A stretch of 32,476 nt of DNA from Candidatus Mcinerneyibacteriota bacterium (GCA_016937175.1 JAFGWL010000019.1:1-32476); one strand, 5' to 3'; positions 6,934-15,623 are shown, counted from the stretch's first letter. Numbers and translations are program-made. The notes: a model not told the origin generated them from the sequence alone.

Positions 6934-7865
6934 CCATGATGAAAGCCGGGGATGCAAGGGGGGCGGAAGCGGTTTCCGCCTCCCGCCTCACTTCTCACAA
7001 GATGAAGGAAAAGGGGTTCGCCTCTTTTCTTCTTTTTGCGGGGATTTCAGTTCTTATGGTTCTGGGAGCCTTTTTTGTGACACTGGTGCTTCAGTCCTGG
7101 CCTCTCTTCAGAGAAACGGGGTTCAGCTTTTTTACCACCCTGCGCTGGGCACCCATGGAAGAGGCTTTCAGCGTTCTTCCTTTTCTGGCAGGGACACTGA
7201 TGACCTCTCTTCTCAGTATTCTGATAGCGTTCCCCTTTTCAATGGCGTTATCGATCCTGTTGGGCGAGTATCTTAAAACCGGCCCCTTTGCTGCCGCCTT
7301 TAAGAGTGTTACGGAGCTTTTAGCCGGGATTCCTTCTGTCATCTATGGGTTTTGGGGTATCATGATCCTCATGCCGCTTATTCAATCTCTGCAGATGAAA
7401 CTGGGGTTGATCCCTTATGGAGTAGGGATTCTTACAGCATCTCTGATCCTTTCTGTCATGATCATTCCCTATGCAGCTTCCCTGGGACGGGATGTGATCT
7501 CCATGGTCCCGGGAGAGTTGAAAGAGGCGGCCTATGCCATGGGGGCTACACGTTCGGAAGTGGTCTTCCATGTCATCCTGCCCTACGCTCGTTCGGGGAT
7601 CACAGCAGGGTTTTTTCTGGCCCTGGGACGTGCTGTGGGGGAGACCATGGCAGTCACGATGCTTATCGGGAATTCCAATTTTATACCCAGGGGGATCTTC
7701 AGCCCGGCTAATACCATGGCCAGTGTCATCGCCAACGAGTTCGGAGAGGCCGATGGGATGCATACCACAGCTTTGATCGCTGTAGGCCTTGTCCTGATGA
7801 TCCTGACCGGGCTTATCAACTATGCAGGGAAAAGCATTATGAAACGCTTTCAGGTAGGAGGATAG
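6930..7865 (+). CDS. pstC: Phosphate ABC transporter permease PstC
   Basis: An inner-membrane permease of 311 residues with about six transmembrane segments and the ABC-permease coupling motif ELKEAAYAMGATRSEVVFHVILPYARSGI. The IPSVIYGFWG segment is typical of PstC. It pairs with PstA to form the phosphate channel. The ATG at 6930 overlaps the pstS stop (ATGA), and ATGs at 6936 and 6939 are also possible. The first 24 residues are a hydrophilic extension not typical of PstC, encoded across a GC-rich hairpin. The ATG at 7002 gives a more standard N terminus but has no ribosome site. I keep 6930 because of coupling. Confidence 0.93.
   Translation: MTMMKAGDARGAEAVSASRLTSHKMKEKGFASFLLFAGISVLMVLGAFFVTLVLQSWPLFRETGFSFFTTLRWAPMEEAFSVLPFLAGTLMTSLLSILIAFPFSMALSILLGEYLKTGPFAAAFKSVTELLAGIPSVIYGFWGIMILMPLIQSLQMKLGLIPYGVGILTASLILSVMIIPYAASLGRDVISMVPGELKEAAYAMGATRSEVVFHVILPYARSGITAGFFLALGRAVGETMAVTMLIGNSNFIPRGIFSPANTMASVIANEFGEADGMHTTALIAVGLVLMILTGLINYAGKSIMKRFQVGG
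6958..6984 (+). promoter_or_regulatory. GC-rich hairpin just after pstS, within the 5' end of pstC
   Basis: An 11-pair stem forms between 6958-6968 and 6974-6984: the sides are GGGGGGCGGAA and TTCCGCCTCCC, with one G-T wobble, and the loop is five bases. No T-run follows, so it is not a terminator. Hairpins after the binding-protein gene of ABC operons are known to stabilise the upstream message and to lower permease expression. That role here is inferred. Confidence 0.6.
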
Positions 7866-8714
7866 ATGAAAAATCCGTCCGTATCAAAACGTATGGTCAA
7901 AGACCATTTTTTCAAGGGGCTGGTCCTCTTTTTCGCTTCCCTTGTGGTGATCCCTCTCTTTCTCCTGCTGGGGTATATCTTTAAGAAAGGGATAGGAGCC
8001 ATCAACTGGGATTTCATCTTTTCCATGCCCGCTGGTGTGGGGGAGAGCGGCGGCGGAATCGTGCATTCATTGACAGGGACGCTGATCCTCATCATCATTG
8101 CGGTTATCCTTTCTGTTCCCGTGGCTGTGGCTACGGCTCTTTTTATCAATGACCATCCCAAAAACAAGATATCCCGTATGATACGGTTTACCGTGGATAT
8201 GCTGCAGGGGATCCCTTCGATCATCATGGGTATCGTCGTCTATATCTGGATCGTGCTGCCCATGAAAAATTTTTCTGCGTTTGCTGGCGGGGTGGCTCTG
8301 GGGATCATGATGCTCCCCATTGTGATCAAATCGACAGAAGAGACCCTGAAGATGGTGCCTGAGAGCTTGAAAGAGGCATCCATGGCCCTGGGAGCCCCCT
8401 ATTACAAGACGGTTCTTCATGTCATCCTGCCTGCAGGCCTTTCGGGGATTTTGACAGGCGTCCTTCTGGGAGTCTCGCGTATCGCAGGAGAGACGGCTCC
8501 TCTTCTCTTTACTGCTTTCGGGAATCCTTTTCTCAATACTAATATCTTCAAGCCGGTGGACGCCCTGCCCCTGCTGATCTATAATTATTCCACAAGTCCC
8601 TATCCCGAATGGCATAGCCTGGCCTGGGGAGCTTCTTTCATTCTGGTCGCCTTTGTCCTGATTTTGAACCTGATAACGAGATTGGTGGTGAAAAAATGGC
8701 AGATAAAGTATTAA
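7866..8714 (+). CDS. pstA: Phosphate ABC transporter permease PstA
   Basis: The 282-residue second permease of the Pst transporter. It has about six hydrophobic segments, the [15 protein letters not shown] entry segment, [11 protein letters not shown], and the coupling-loop motif [30 protein letters not shown]. The C-terminal [13 protein letters not shown] motif separates PstA from PstC. The start follows the pstC stop directly (TAGATG), and the GGAGG ribosome site sits inside the end of pstC. The last 19 bases overlap pstB in another frame, so the operon is tightly coupled. Confidence 0.96.
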   Translation: MKNPSVSKRMVKDHFFKGLVLFFASLVVIPLFLLLGYIFKKGIGAINWDFIFSMPAGVGESGGGIVHSLTGTLILIIIAVILSVPVAVATALFINDHPKNKISRMIRFTVDMLQGIPSIIMGIVVYIWIVLPMKNFSAFAGGVALGIMMLPIVIKSTEETLKMVPESLKEASMALGAPYYKTVLHVILPAGLSGILTGVLLGVSRIAGETAPLLFTAFGNPFLNTNIFKPVDALPLLIYNYSTSPYPEWHSLAWGASFILVAFVLILNLITRLVVKKWQIKY

Positions 8715-9460
8715 GCGTACGGGGCTTGAATGCCTATTACGGAAATAAAAAAGCGGTCCTGGACGTCAATGTCGATTTTTATAAGAACAAGATCACCGCG
8801 ATCATGGGCCCGTCAGGTTGCGGGAAGACGACGTTTCTGAGATGTCTCAACCGGATCCATGAGGTCAACATAGAAGCCCGGGCCAGGATCGAGGGAGATA
8901 TCTTTCTCAATGGCGAAAATATAGCCAGGATGCACCCTATCCTTGTCCGGAGAAGGATAGGGATGGTATTCCAGAAGCCGAATCCTTTTCCCCATATGAC
9001 GATTTACGACAATGTGATCGCCGGATATAAACTTAACGGGATCAAAAAGAAAAAACATGAATTCGATACCATTGTGGAACAGTCTCTCACCAGGACAGCC
9101 CTCTGGGAAGAGGTCAAGGATTCTCTGTACGACCGGGGGACATTCCTCTCGGGAGGTCAGCAGCAGCGCCTGTGTATCGCCCGGGCGCTGGCCATGAACC
9201 CCGATGTGATCCTTCTGGATGAACCTACTTCAGCTCTGGATCCCATTGCCACAGCAAAGATCGAAGAGCTTCTGAATGAATTGAAAGAAAATGTGACCAT
9301 CATCATCGTGACTCATAATATGGCCCAGGCCGGCCGCATCTCAGACTATACAGCCTTCTTTTACCTGGGTGAGCTGCTGGAATACGGGACAACGGAAAAA
9401 CTCTTTACAAATCCCGAAAACGAAAAGACTGAAAACTTCCTCACAGGGCGTTTCGGGTAA
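8696..9460 (+). CDS. pstB: Phosphate ABC transporter ATP-binding protein PstB
   Basis: A 254-residue cytosolic ATPase that powers phosphate import through PstC-PstA. The Walker A motif GPSGCGKT is at residues 38-45, the Q-loop is in VFQKPNPFP, the ABC signature LSGGQQQR starts at residue 151, the Walker B is [13 protein letters not shown], and the H-loop is VTHNMAQA. The FQKPNPFP motif and the length are typical of PstB. The region before the signature (DSLYDRGTF) is slightly divergent from the common KDRLHESAL. It overlaps pstA by 19 bases. Confidence 0.97.
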   Translation: MADKVLSVRGLNAYYGNKKAVLDVNVDFYKNKITAIMGPSGCGKTTFLRCLNRIHEVNIEARARIEGDIFLNGENIARMHPILVRRRIGMVFQKPNPFPHMTIYDNVIAGYKLNGIKKKKHEFDTIVEQSLTRTALWEEVKDSLYDRGTFLSGGQQQRLCIARALAMNPDVILLDEPTSALDPIATAKIEELLNELKENVTIIIVTHNMAQAGRISDYTAFFYLGELLEYGTTEKLFTNPENEKTENFLTGRFG

Positions 9461-9471
9461 GGGGAATGAAC

Positions 9472-10134
9472 ATGTTTGAAAAAAGAATGAATGAGATCAA
9501 AAACAAACTTTCATTGCAGGCCGGGACAGTTGAATCAATGTTGCAGCATGCGCTGAGCGGACTTTTTGACAGTGACCGGGAGTCGTGTGAAAAAGTCTTT
9601 CAACTGGAAGAAAACGTCAACAGGCTCGAGATTGCCATCGATGAGCTGTGCACCATGGTCCTGGCGCTGAACCAGCCTGAAGCGAGACATCTGCGGATGA
9701 TCATCACAGCGCTTAAAAACAATAACGACCTGGAACGTATAGGGGACCATGCTGTGAATATCTGTGAAAGTGCCCTGGAGCTCATAAGCTATGTGAACAA
9801 AAAGGATTATGTCCTTCTCCCGCGAATGGCCGGCGTGGCCATGGAGATGTTTAAAAAGGCTGTCCGCTCATTTGTGACCGATGATGTGGATCTGGCTGCA
9901 GAGGTAAAAGAGCTGGATGATACAGTCGATGAGATGGAACAGCAGATCCTCAAACGCTCCATCTCCATCATGGCTGTGGAGACGGACTATATCTCCCTGG
10001 AATATCACATCATCAGGATCGCCCAGAATCTGGAAAGGATCGCCGATCTGTCGACGAATATCGCCGAAGAGACCATCTTTATGAAAGAGGGACGGATTGT
10101 GAAACACGGAGAGAATGAGACCCTGGGTGAGTGA
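9472..10134 (+). CDS. phoU: Phosphate transport regulator PhoU
   Basis: A 220-residue all-helical protein with two PhoU repeats. Each carries the metal-binding helix motif: NNDLERIGDHAVNI in the first and AQNLERIADLSTNIAEE in the second. PhoU links the PstSCAB state to PhoR and is needed to shut the regulon off when phosphate is plentiful. I prefer the ATG at 9472, since the GGGG of the ribosome site (9461-9464) is seven bases from it but only one base from the in-frame ATG at 9466. It is the last gene of the operon. No intrinsic terminator is visible after it, and a separate promoter precedes the next gene. Confidence 0.95.
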   Translation: MFEKRMNEIKNKLSLQAGTVESMLQHALSGLFDSDRESCEKVFQLEENVNRLEIAIDELCTMVLALNQPEARHLRMIITALKNNNDLERIGDHAVNICESALELISYVNKKDYVLLPRMAGVAMEMFKKAVRSFVTDDVDLAAEVKELDDTVDEMEQQILKRSISIMAVETDYISLEYHIIRIAQNLERIADLSTNIAEETIFMKEGRIVKHGENETLGE

Positions 10135-10166
10135 GTGAAGAGTTAGAGAACAAAACAGCAATATTC

Positions 10167-10195
10167 TTGAAAATCGAGGGGGAGTGTGATAAAAT
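10167..10195 (+). promoter_or_regulatory. Predicted sigma-70-type promoter upstream of the lipoprotein gene
   Basis: TTGAAA (10167-10172) and TAAAAT (10190-10195) are separated by 17 bases, and the ATG at 10218 follows with a purine-rich ribosome site. It lies in the 83-base gap after phoU, so the lipoprotein run can be expressed independently of phosphate control. Confidence 0.65.
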
Positions 10196-10217
10196 AGAGG
10201 AAAAGGGGGCTTAATCT

Positions 10218-10778
10218 ATGGCTAAGTCACGTTTTTTTCTCTTATTTTCGTTGCTTCTCTTCGTTTTATTTTCCTGTACACAGAACTTCACCGGCAAACC
10301 GGGTGAGGAGAGTGGGAGAAGCGCTTTTCCCGTTCCCTCTGAAAGCCCTCTGATCAGGCTGGACTACCCTGCCGGCTGGAAGATAGACACAAGCCAGGAT
10401 TACTGTGACCTCATTGCCTTCGGGCCCGATGACATCTACTCTATAGTCACTGTCGAGGTGATGTCCGGAGAAGGGCTGGAAGCTTACATCAGAAAATATT
10501 TTCATTCCTTCTCTTTTTATGAGGATTTCACCGTCCGCGAAGAGAGGGTCTTTCCTTTCTCTTCCGGCGCTGGACGGGCCTTTCTCTATTCCTACCGGGA
10601 GACGGCGCGTAACCAGGACTTTAAAGAATGGGCCGTTTTCCTTGAGGTTGAAGGCCATGTCATCGTGATCCAGTATACAGCTCCGGGAGATTTATTCGAC
10701 CGTTATCAGGCGCTTTTTCAGGAGCTCTCGGCAACCGTCCGCAGGTCTGACAGGAAAAAGGAGGGGATTTCCCGTTGA
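10218..10778 (+). CDS. Putative outer-surface or periplasmic lipoprotein, unknown function
   Basis: The 186-residue protein opens with a lipoprotein signal peptide: a basic start (MAKSR), a long hydrophobic core and a lipobox LFSC with Cys20. It should be lipid-anchored after cleavage. The mature part begins with a Gly/Ser-rich linker, then a compact alpha/beta-like region (LDYPAGWKIDTSQDYCDLIAFGPD, VTVEVMSGEGLEAYI, VIQYTAPGDLFDRYQALFQELSATVR). This arrangement recalls PsbP/DUF1795-like folds with a terminal FxxLSATVR helix, but I cannot assign a family with confidence. Its TGA overlaps the TTG start of the next secreted protein, so the two are likely made together. Confidence 0.75.
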   Translation: MAKSRFFLLFSLLLFVLFSCTQNFTGKPGEESGRSAFPVPSESPLIRLDYPAGWKIDTSQDYCDLIAFGPDDIYSIVTVEVMSGEGLEAYIRKYFHSFSFYEDFTVREERVFPFSSGAGRAFLYSYRETARNQDFKEWAVFLEVEGHVIVIQYTAPGDLFDRYQALFQELSATVRRSDRKKEGISR

Positions 10779-11890
10779 AAAAAAGCTTGGGCGTAATCCT
10801 TTTGATCCTTATTCCGGCCGTTTCCCTGTGGGGAGAGAGCCTGAAAGCGGAATTGCAGCTTTTTCAATGGAGTTTTTCATCCCGCCCCTATTGGGCGACT
10901 TCAGAGTATCAGAAGAACAGCGCTCCGCTTAAACAAGTAAAGATCGACGGGGTTTTCGGGGCCGGGAAGGCCTTTGACGGAAACCCCGGAAGTGTCTGGA
11001 TCCCCGGCGGGGAGAACCGGGGCGTGGGGGAGTTTCTCCTTTTTGCGGTGAATGAAGATTTCAGCGGCCTTCAGATCGCTCCAGGCCTGGTTTCCGATAA
11101 GACGGTGAACCGGCCTTCTTCCGTGGAGGTCATGTTTTTCGTCGCCTTCGGGTCTCCCGGATATGAGACGGACATAACACGCTCTTATGTCGCTTATCCT
11201 GTGGGAGAGAAGGTTCGGGCCGCCCTGAAAGACAACCCTGTACTTCAGGCCGTGGGGTTTCGGCCTGATTGGGAGAAGGCCGAAGAGGTGATCTTTCAGA
11301 AGACGGGGGAGTTGTCCCGTTACTTCGACCTTTTTCCCGTGGATCTTGATATCCGTTTTATTGTCAAAGTCGAGATCATTTCCGTTTACGGGGAAAACGC
11401 CAGAACCGGGATTTCGGAGATCATCCCCCTTAGGGGAGGAAGGACAGAAGGAAGAGACGTCTATCTCTCTCTTCTGCCGAAGGAGGAGAAGGAAAAGGCT
11501 AATGCTTTTCTTAGGGTGATGTGGAGTTTTTTTGCCCGCTTCTGTGAAGAAGGGAAGGTTATGGAGGCAGCGGCTTTTTTTGCTCCGGAGACCATCATGC
11601 AGGGGACAGGCCTCTTTCCCGGCGAAATCGAAGAGGGGGACAAGCCCCTGTTGGAATCATTTCTCTGCCGGGCGCTATTCCTGCCCCGGGGAGAAGCCTT
11701 CGCCGGTATAAAAGCCGTCCGCTTTACGGGCTATCACACCCGTGACGAGGCTCATAACATCCCATACGGCCGTCTTCTCTTTCGTCTGGAGTCAACAGAC
11801 GGCAGGGCCTTTACCGGGACATTGGCTGTCCAGCCGGAGACAGGGCTCTTTGTCCTGCCGGCTGCACAGAATAATGAGGAGGTATTATGA
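10775..11890 (+). CDS. Secreted protein with NADase-type glycan-binding-like domain
   Basis: A 371-residue exported protein with an N-terminal signal peptide (MKKSLGVILLILIPAVSLWG), probably cleaved near residue 20. Residues about 35-110 (YWATSEYQ, then GAGKAFDGNPGSVWIPG and GVGEFLLF) match the discoidin-like pattern of NADase-type glycan-binding domains, in which an A-x-D-G-xx-x-T/S-x-W core precedes a beta sandwich. The C-terminal 150 residues are an unrecognised domain of mixed helix and strand. The start is a TTG that overlaps the lipoprotein stop (TTGA), supported by a GGAGGGG ribosome site nine bases upstream. The stop overlaps the tpx start. It is probably periplasmic or surface-exposed; the ligand is unknown. 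Confidence 0.6.
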   Translation: MKKSLGVILLILIPAVSLWGESLKAELQLFQWSFSSRPYWATSEYQKNSAPLKQVKIDGVFGAGKAFDGNPGSVWIPGGENRGVGEFLLFAVNEDFSGLQIAPGLVSDKTVNRPSSVEVMFFVAFGSPGYETDITRSYVAYPVGEKVRAALKDNPVLQAVGFRPDWEKAEEVIFQKTGELSRYFDLFPVDLDIRFIVKVEIISVYGENARTGISEIIPLRGGRTEGRDVYLSLLPKEEKEKANAFLRVMWSFFARFCEEGKVMEAAAFFAPETIMQGTGLFPGEIEEGDKPLLESFLCRALFLPRGEAFAGIKAVRFTGYHTRDEAHNIPYGRLLFRLESTDGRAFTGTLAVQPETGLFVLPAAQNNEEVL

Positions 11891-12399
11891 CAAGCGAGAA
11901 GAGACGTGTCACCTTCGGGGGAAATCCTGTGACACTCCTGGGGGAGCCGCGTGCAGTGGGGGATAAGGCCCCGGATTTTACCGTGACTGACAGGGAATTA
12001 AAGTCCGTGCGTTTCTATGAAGTAACAGCTTTGCCCGCGATCATCTCTGTCGTCCCTTCAGTGGATACAGGGATATGCTCAGCACAGACCCGTCGCTTTA
12101 ACGAAGAGGCCGTCGCCCTGAAGGACCTTGTCGTTCTGACAGTCTCAATGGATCTTCCCTTCGCCCTCAACCGTTTCTGTGCCGCGGAAGGGATCGACCA
12201 TGTCTATACCTTTTCGGACCACAGAGAAGCTGACTTCGGGATGAAGTACGGATTTCTCATCAAGGAGCTTCGTCTACTGGCCAGGGGAGTCCTTCTTGTA
12301 GATTCACAGAGAGTGATCCGCCATATCCAGGTCGTCCCCGAGATCGGTCAGCATCCCGATTATGAAGCCGTGCTGGAGGCTGTCCGGGACATAACGTGA
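11887..12399 (+). CDS. tpx: Thiol peroxidase, atypical 2-Cys peroxiredoxin
   Basis: The 170-residue protein matches the Tpx family, which reduces hydrogen peroxide and alkyl hydroperoxides using thioredoxin. The peroxidatic Cys64 lies in SVDTGICSAQTRRFN and the resolving Cys98 in NRFCAAEGI, at the family spacing of 34 residues. The N-terminal VTFGGNPVTLLG and the VGDKAPDFTV motif are typical. There is no signal peptide, so it acts in the cytosol. The ATG overlaps the upstream stop, with GGAGG directly upstream. Its coupling to two exported proteins is unusual and may reflect shared expression only. Confidence 0.95.
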   Translation: MTSEKRRVTFGGNPVTLLGEPRAVGDKAPDFTVTDRELKSVRFYEVTALPAIISVVPSVDTGICSAQTRRFNEEAVALKDLVVLTVSMDLPFALNRFCAAEGIDHVYTFSDHREADFGMKYGFLIKELRLLARGVLLVDSQRVIRHIQVVPEIGQHPDYEAVLEAVRDIT

Positions 12400-12466
12400 A
12401 GGATTCGGGAAGGCAGTTCTGTGGCGTTGTCCTTTTCCCTTTCATTTTCTTGACGGAGTCTCTGTC

Positions 12467-13561
12467 ATGGGGATCCTGATGTTTCTCTTTTTTACACTTT
12501 CCCTCTTCTATATGGGGTTTGCCATATTGGTCATTGCCGGCTTGTGTCTGGGGGGAAAACACGATTCTCTCTCTCCACGGCAAGTCTCTGTGGCCGTTGT
12601 GGCTAGAGATGAAGAAGAGTGTCTTCCGGCTCTCTTAGAGAGGCTGTCCGGGCTGGAAGAGCCTGAAGCGGTGCGGGAGTTTATCCTTGTGGACGATGGC
12701 TCAAAAGACAGTACCGCCGAGTTGATGGAAGATTTTGCCCGGCGCGAGAAGAAAGCCCGGGTCATCCGCCTGGGAAAGAAGCCAGACTCTTTGCCGGGGA
12801 AAAAATGGGGGATCACCAGGGTGATGGAGACAGCAGTGAGTGATTTTGTATTTTTTACCGATGCCGATTGTCTTCCCCCGGCTTCCTGGATAGCAAAAGG
12901 AAGAGATTATCTGGATGAGAAGACCGGAATGGTCATCGGGGCCGTCTTTCCGGACAGCAAAAGCTGGTTTTCCTCTCTGGAAAGTACGAGCGGGGCCCTC
13001 TTCACCTTTGCCCTGGCCCCTTTCCGGCAGGCTCCTTATTGTTCCGGGGGAAATATGGCTGTCTCCGTAAAAGCCTTCAGAGCGTCGGGAGGGTATGAAG
13101 GAACGCCGGTCATGGCTTCCGGAGATGATATGTTTCTTCTTCAAAAAATTCAAAAATCATTTATGATTAAACCTATGTATGGGAGAGAGACAGCTGTTGT
13201 GACTCATCGGCTTTACACTCCCGGCGAATACGTGGAAAAGAATAAAAGAAAATACGGGAAGAATTTTTACGTTCGCCCCTGGCAGCTGGCAGCCTTTTTT
13301 GCGGGAATACTCTATTTCTGCCTAATTCCCGTAGCAGTTGTGAAGGCGTGGGGCTCCTCTCCTCTTCTCCCGGCAGTGCTTGCGGGAAAAGCTCTTCTGG
13401 AGTGGACCGCCTTCTCCATCGGAGCTGTGCGGATGGGGAGGATAAGAGAGATCCCCTTTTTCCCTGTATTTGCGCTCTTGTATCCTCTGAAGATCATTCT
13501 TTTTTCGATCTGGGGGGCTTGGAAAGGATACCGGTGGAAGAGTGAGCGAAAGATCCACTAA
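12467..13561 (+). CDS. Membrane-anchored family 2 glycosyltransferase
   Basis: The 364-residue protein has an N-terminal hydrophobic helix (about 3-27), a GT2 catalytic domain and two or three C-terminal membrane segments. The GT-A fold motifs are VSVAVVARDEEECLPALLERL (nucleotide binding), FILVDDGSKDSTAE, the metal-binding FFTDADC with D-x-D, the CSGGNMAVSVKAF acceptor-side motif and SGDDMFLLQKI as the likely catalytic ED-type region. GT2 enzymes of this layout commonly act on lipid or undecaprenyl-phosphate acceptors at the inner membrane; that acceptor is inferred. A CGGAG ribosome site lies eight bases before the ATG. It overlaps the next gene, a flippase-like membrane protein, by 20 bases. 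Confidence 0.88.
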   Translation: MGILMFLFFTLSLFYMGFAILVIAGLCLGGKHDSLSPRQVSVAVVARDEEECLPALLERLSGLEEPEAVREFILVDDGSKDSTAELMEDFARREKKARVIRLGKKPDSLPGKKWGITRVMETAVSDFVFFTDADCLPPASWIAKGRDYLDEKTGMVIGAVFPDSKSWFSSLESTSGALFTFALAPFRQAPYCSGGNMAVSVKAFRASGGYEGTPVMASGDDMFLLQKIQKSFMIKPMYGRETAVVTHRLYTPGEYVEKNKRKYGKNFYVRPWQLAAFFAGILYFCLIPVAVVKAWGSSPLLPAVLAGKALLEWTAFSIGAVRMGRIREIPFFPVFALLYPLKIILFSIWGAWKGYRWKSERKIH

Positions 13562-14486
13562 AATCATCATCAACCTGGTCAAAGTCCTTCTTCTGGGTGT
13601 TGTCATCTGGTATATCACCGTAGAAGTGGATTACAAAAAGCTTCTTCTCTATATGAGGACCATGGATTTCCTCTGGTTGTTTTTAGCCATAGGGGCTTTT
13701 CTGGCGGGGATGCTTTTCAATATCAACAAGTGGCGCTTTATTCTCTCCCGGTATATTCCGGTCTCTTTCAGGCAGGCCGCCCTCTCCATGATGGGAGGAT
13801 ACACCCTTTCGCTTTTGACACCGGCCAGGCTGGGAGAGGTGGGACGCTGCTTTTTTATCTCCTCTCTGGAAAGAAGGAAGACAGTCTCCCTGGTGGGAAT
13901 AGACAAGATGTTCAATGTCTCCATCACGACTTTTCTCGGAGTCTTTTTTCTCCAGTTCATGCCTATCCCCTACCCCCTCACGGTAAAGGTCATCGTCTAC
14001 TTTTTCTCGCTTCTTATCCTCACTTTTATCGTCCTCTATACCCGTTATCCCTCTCTTCTCCACCGGCTTCTTTCACGTGTCTCCTTTCTTCGCAAAGGAA
14101 AGGGGGAGGAATTTCTCGTTGCTGTGAAGAACAGTAATAAAAAGGATAATATCATCATCTTTCTCATGACCCTCGCTATGTACCTCTTCTATCTTGCTGA
14201 GTTCGTCTTCTTCTCCATGGCTCTGGCTCCGGGGAGTTTTATCGTGGCTCTCAACGGTTATGTCATATCTCTCTTTTTAAAGACAGCCCTTCCCCTTACT
14301 GTAGCAGACTGGGGGATCAAAGAAGTCTCGCTCATGGAGTTCTATATGTTTTTCGGGCTTTCTTCGGAGATCGCTCTGGGAGCGGCTCTTTTCATCTATT
14401 TTTTGAATATTCTCCTTCCCGCGGCCCTGGGCCTTATACCTGTCCTCAAATTGAAGAAAGGGGATCTGCTCTATGGAAAAGAATAA
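13542..14486 (+). CDS. Lysylphosphatidylglycerol synthase transmembrane-region (flippase-like) protein
   Basis: The 314-residue polytopic membrane protein matches the LPG_synthase_TM family, the flippase-like part of MprF-type proteins without the synthase domain. The typical pattern is seen: FLWLFLAIGAFLAGMLFNINKWRFIL, GGYTLSLLTPARLGEVGR, DKMFNVSITTFLGVFFL, and a C-terminal LPLTVADWGIKE. Stand-alone members are often next to glycosyltransferases, as here, and are thought to move lipids across the inner membrane. The GTG start at 13542 overlaps the glycosyltransferase by 20 bases; the purine-rich GGTGGAAGA just before it may serve as the ribosome site. The substrate is unknown. Confidence 0.85.
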   Translation: MSERSTKIIINLVKVLLLGVVIWYITVEVDYKKLLLYMRTMDFLWLFLAIGAFLAGMLFNINKWRFILSRYIPVSFRQAALSMMGGYTLSLLTPARLGEVGRCFFISSLERRKTVSLVGIDKMFNVSITTFLGVFFLQFMPIPYPLTVKVIVYFFSLLILTFIVLYTRYPSLLHRLLSRVSFLRKGKGEEFLVAVKNSNKKDNIIIFLMTLAMYLFYLAEFVFFSMALAPGSFIVALNGYVISLFLKTALPLTVADWGIKEVSLMEFYMFFGLSSEIALGAALFIYFLNILLPAALGLIPVLKLKKGDLLYGKE

Positions 14487-15612
14487 TGCTCTTTTTATCG
14501 CGGTGACGGGATCGTTGATCCTGCTTGCCTTCGTCTTCTCTCCCGTCCTCGCTCCGCCACTTCTGGCCTTCGCCTTCTTTTACTTCTTCTACCCCTTTCT
14601 CTCGAAGAATTTCTTTGTGAGAAGGGCCTTCAGCGTTACGGCCTTTTTCCTGGTCCTCTGGCTATGGCGGGAACTCAAGGGGATCCTTATTCCCTTTGTC
14701 ATCGCTCTTTTCCTGGCTTACCTCCTGGATCCGATAGCGGATCTTCTCCAAAAAAGGATGAAGCGTCCCGTTGCTGTCCTGATCATTATGGCGGTGATCG
14801 TGGGATTAAGCGCCCTTTCTCTTTTTGTGGTCGTGCCCAAGGTCATCGAACAGATGACTCAGCTTGTGAATACCGTGGGGAAAAACCAGGATCAGATCCT
14901 TGCCTTTGCCAAAAAATACTGGGAGGCAGTGGAGAAGAGCGGCCTTGTGGACACCCAGGCGATTTTAGCCTCTATCAAGGAATTTATGAATGATCTGACC
15001 AAGCAGATCTCTCTTCTTTTTACAGGCTTTTCAGCTCTTTTCAAACAGCTGTTCAATCTGGTCATTATTCCCGTGGTGACTTTCTATCTGTTACGGGACT
15101 TTGACAAGATCCGCATGTGGGCTTTTTCGCGGTTTGAACAGAACCAGAAGAAAGTCGAGGAGGGATACAGCCATTTCAACAGGATCTTCGGCCGGTATGT
15201 CCGGGGAGTCCTTCTTGACTCCCTGATCGTAGGGACGCTGACCTTTGGCGGCCTCCTAATCGCGGGGATCCCCTATGCCCTTTTCATCGGGATCATTACC
15301 TTTATCTTCAACCTGATCCCCTATGTGGGGATCTGGCTCTCCTTCGGGCTTGCTGTGATCATCGTTCTTTCTTCAGGGCTTGGAATAGGGATGATCCTCG
15401 TCATGGGGCTGATCTATTTTGCAGTCCAGATGATCGAAAGCATCTTTCTCTACCCTCGTATCGTCGGGAAGATGGTGGGGCTTTATCCGGTGGCTGTCAT
15501 GGTCATGCTTCTGATCTTATCCCGGTTCCTGGGGATCTTTGGACTTTTCCTGGGCGTTCCGATTTCAGCCTTACTTTGGTATATGGTTGACAGGAAAATG
15601 AAAACAACATAA
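14473..15612 (+). CDS. AI-2E family transporter (YhhT/TqsA-type, PF01594)
   Basis: A 379-residue membrane protein with seven or eight hydrophobic segments. The family motifs are visible: GILIPFVIALFLAYLLDPIADLLQKR near the start, the central soluble loop with NDLTKQISLLF, VIIPVVTFYLLRDFDKIR, a second half with FGRYVRGVLLDSLIVGTLTFGGLLIAGIPYALFIGIITFIFNLIPYVG in the region 15181-15330, and a final GVPISALLWYMVDR. The family includes exporters such as TqsA and Na+/H+ antiporters, so the substrate cannot be called from sequence. The gene overlaps the LPG-type gene by 14 bases. Confidence 0.9.
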   Translation: MEKNNALFIAVTGSLILLAFVFSPVLAPPLLAFAFFYFFYPFLSKNFFVRRAFSVTAFFLVLWLWRELKGILIPFVIALFLAYLLDPIADLLQKRMKRPVAVLIIMAVIVGLSALSLFVVVPKVIEQMTQLVNTVGKNQDQILAFAKKYWEAVEKSGLVDTQAILASIKEFMNDLTKQISLLFTGFSALFKQLFNLVIIPVVTFYLLRDFDKIRMWAFSRFEQNQKKVEEGYSHFNRIFGRYVRGVLLDSLIVGTLTFGGLLIAGIPYALFIGIITFIFNLIPYVGIWLSFGLAVIIVLSSGLGIGMILVMGLIYFAVQMIESIFLYPRIVGKMVGLYPVAVMVMLLILSRFLGIFGLFLGVPISALLWYMVDRKMKTT

Positions 15613-15623
15613 AAGGAGTTACT

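Noticed and set aside
7320-8615. Long - strand open frames opposite pstC and pstA
   Set aside because: They mirror strongly conserved permease genes and their translations are low-complexity Arg/His/Asp-rich text without domains.
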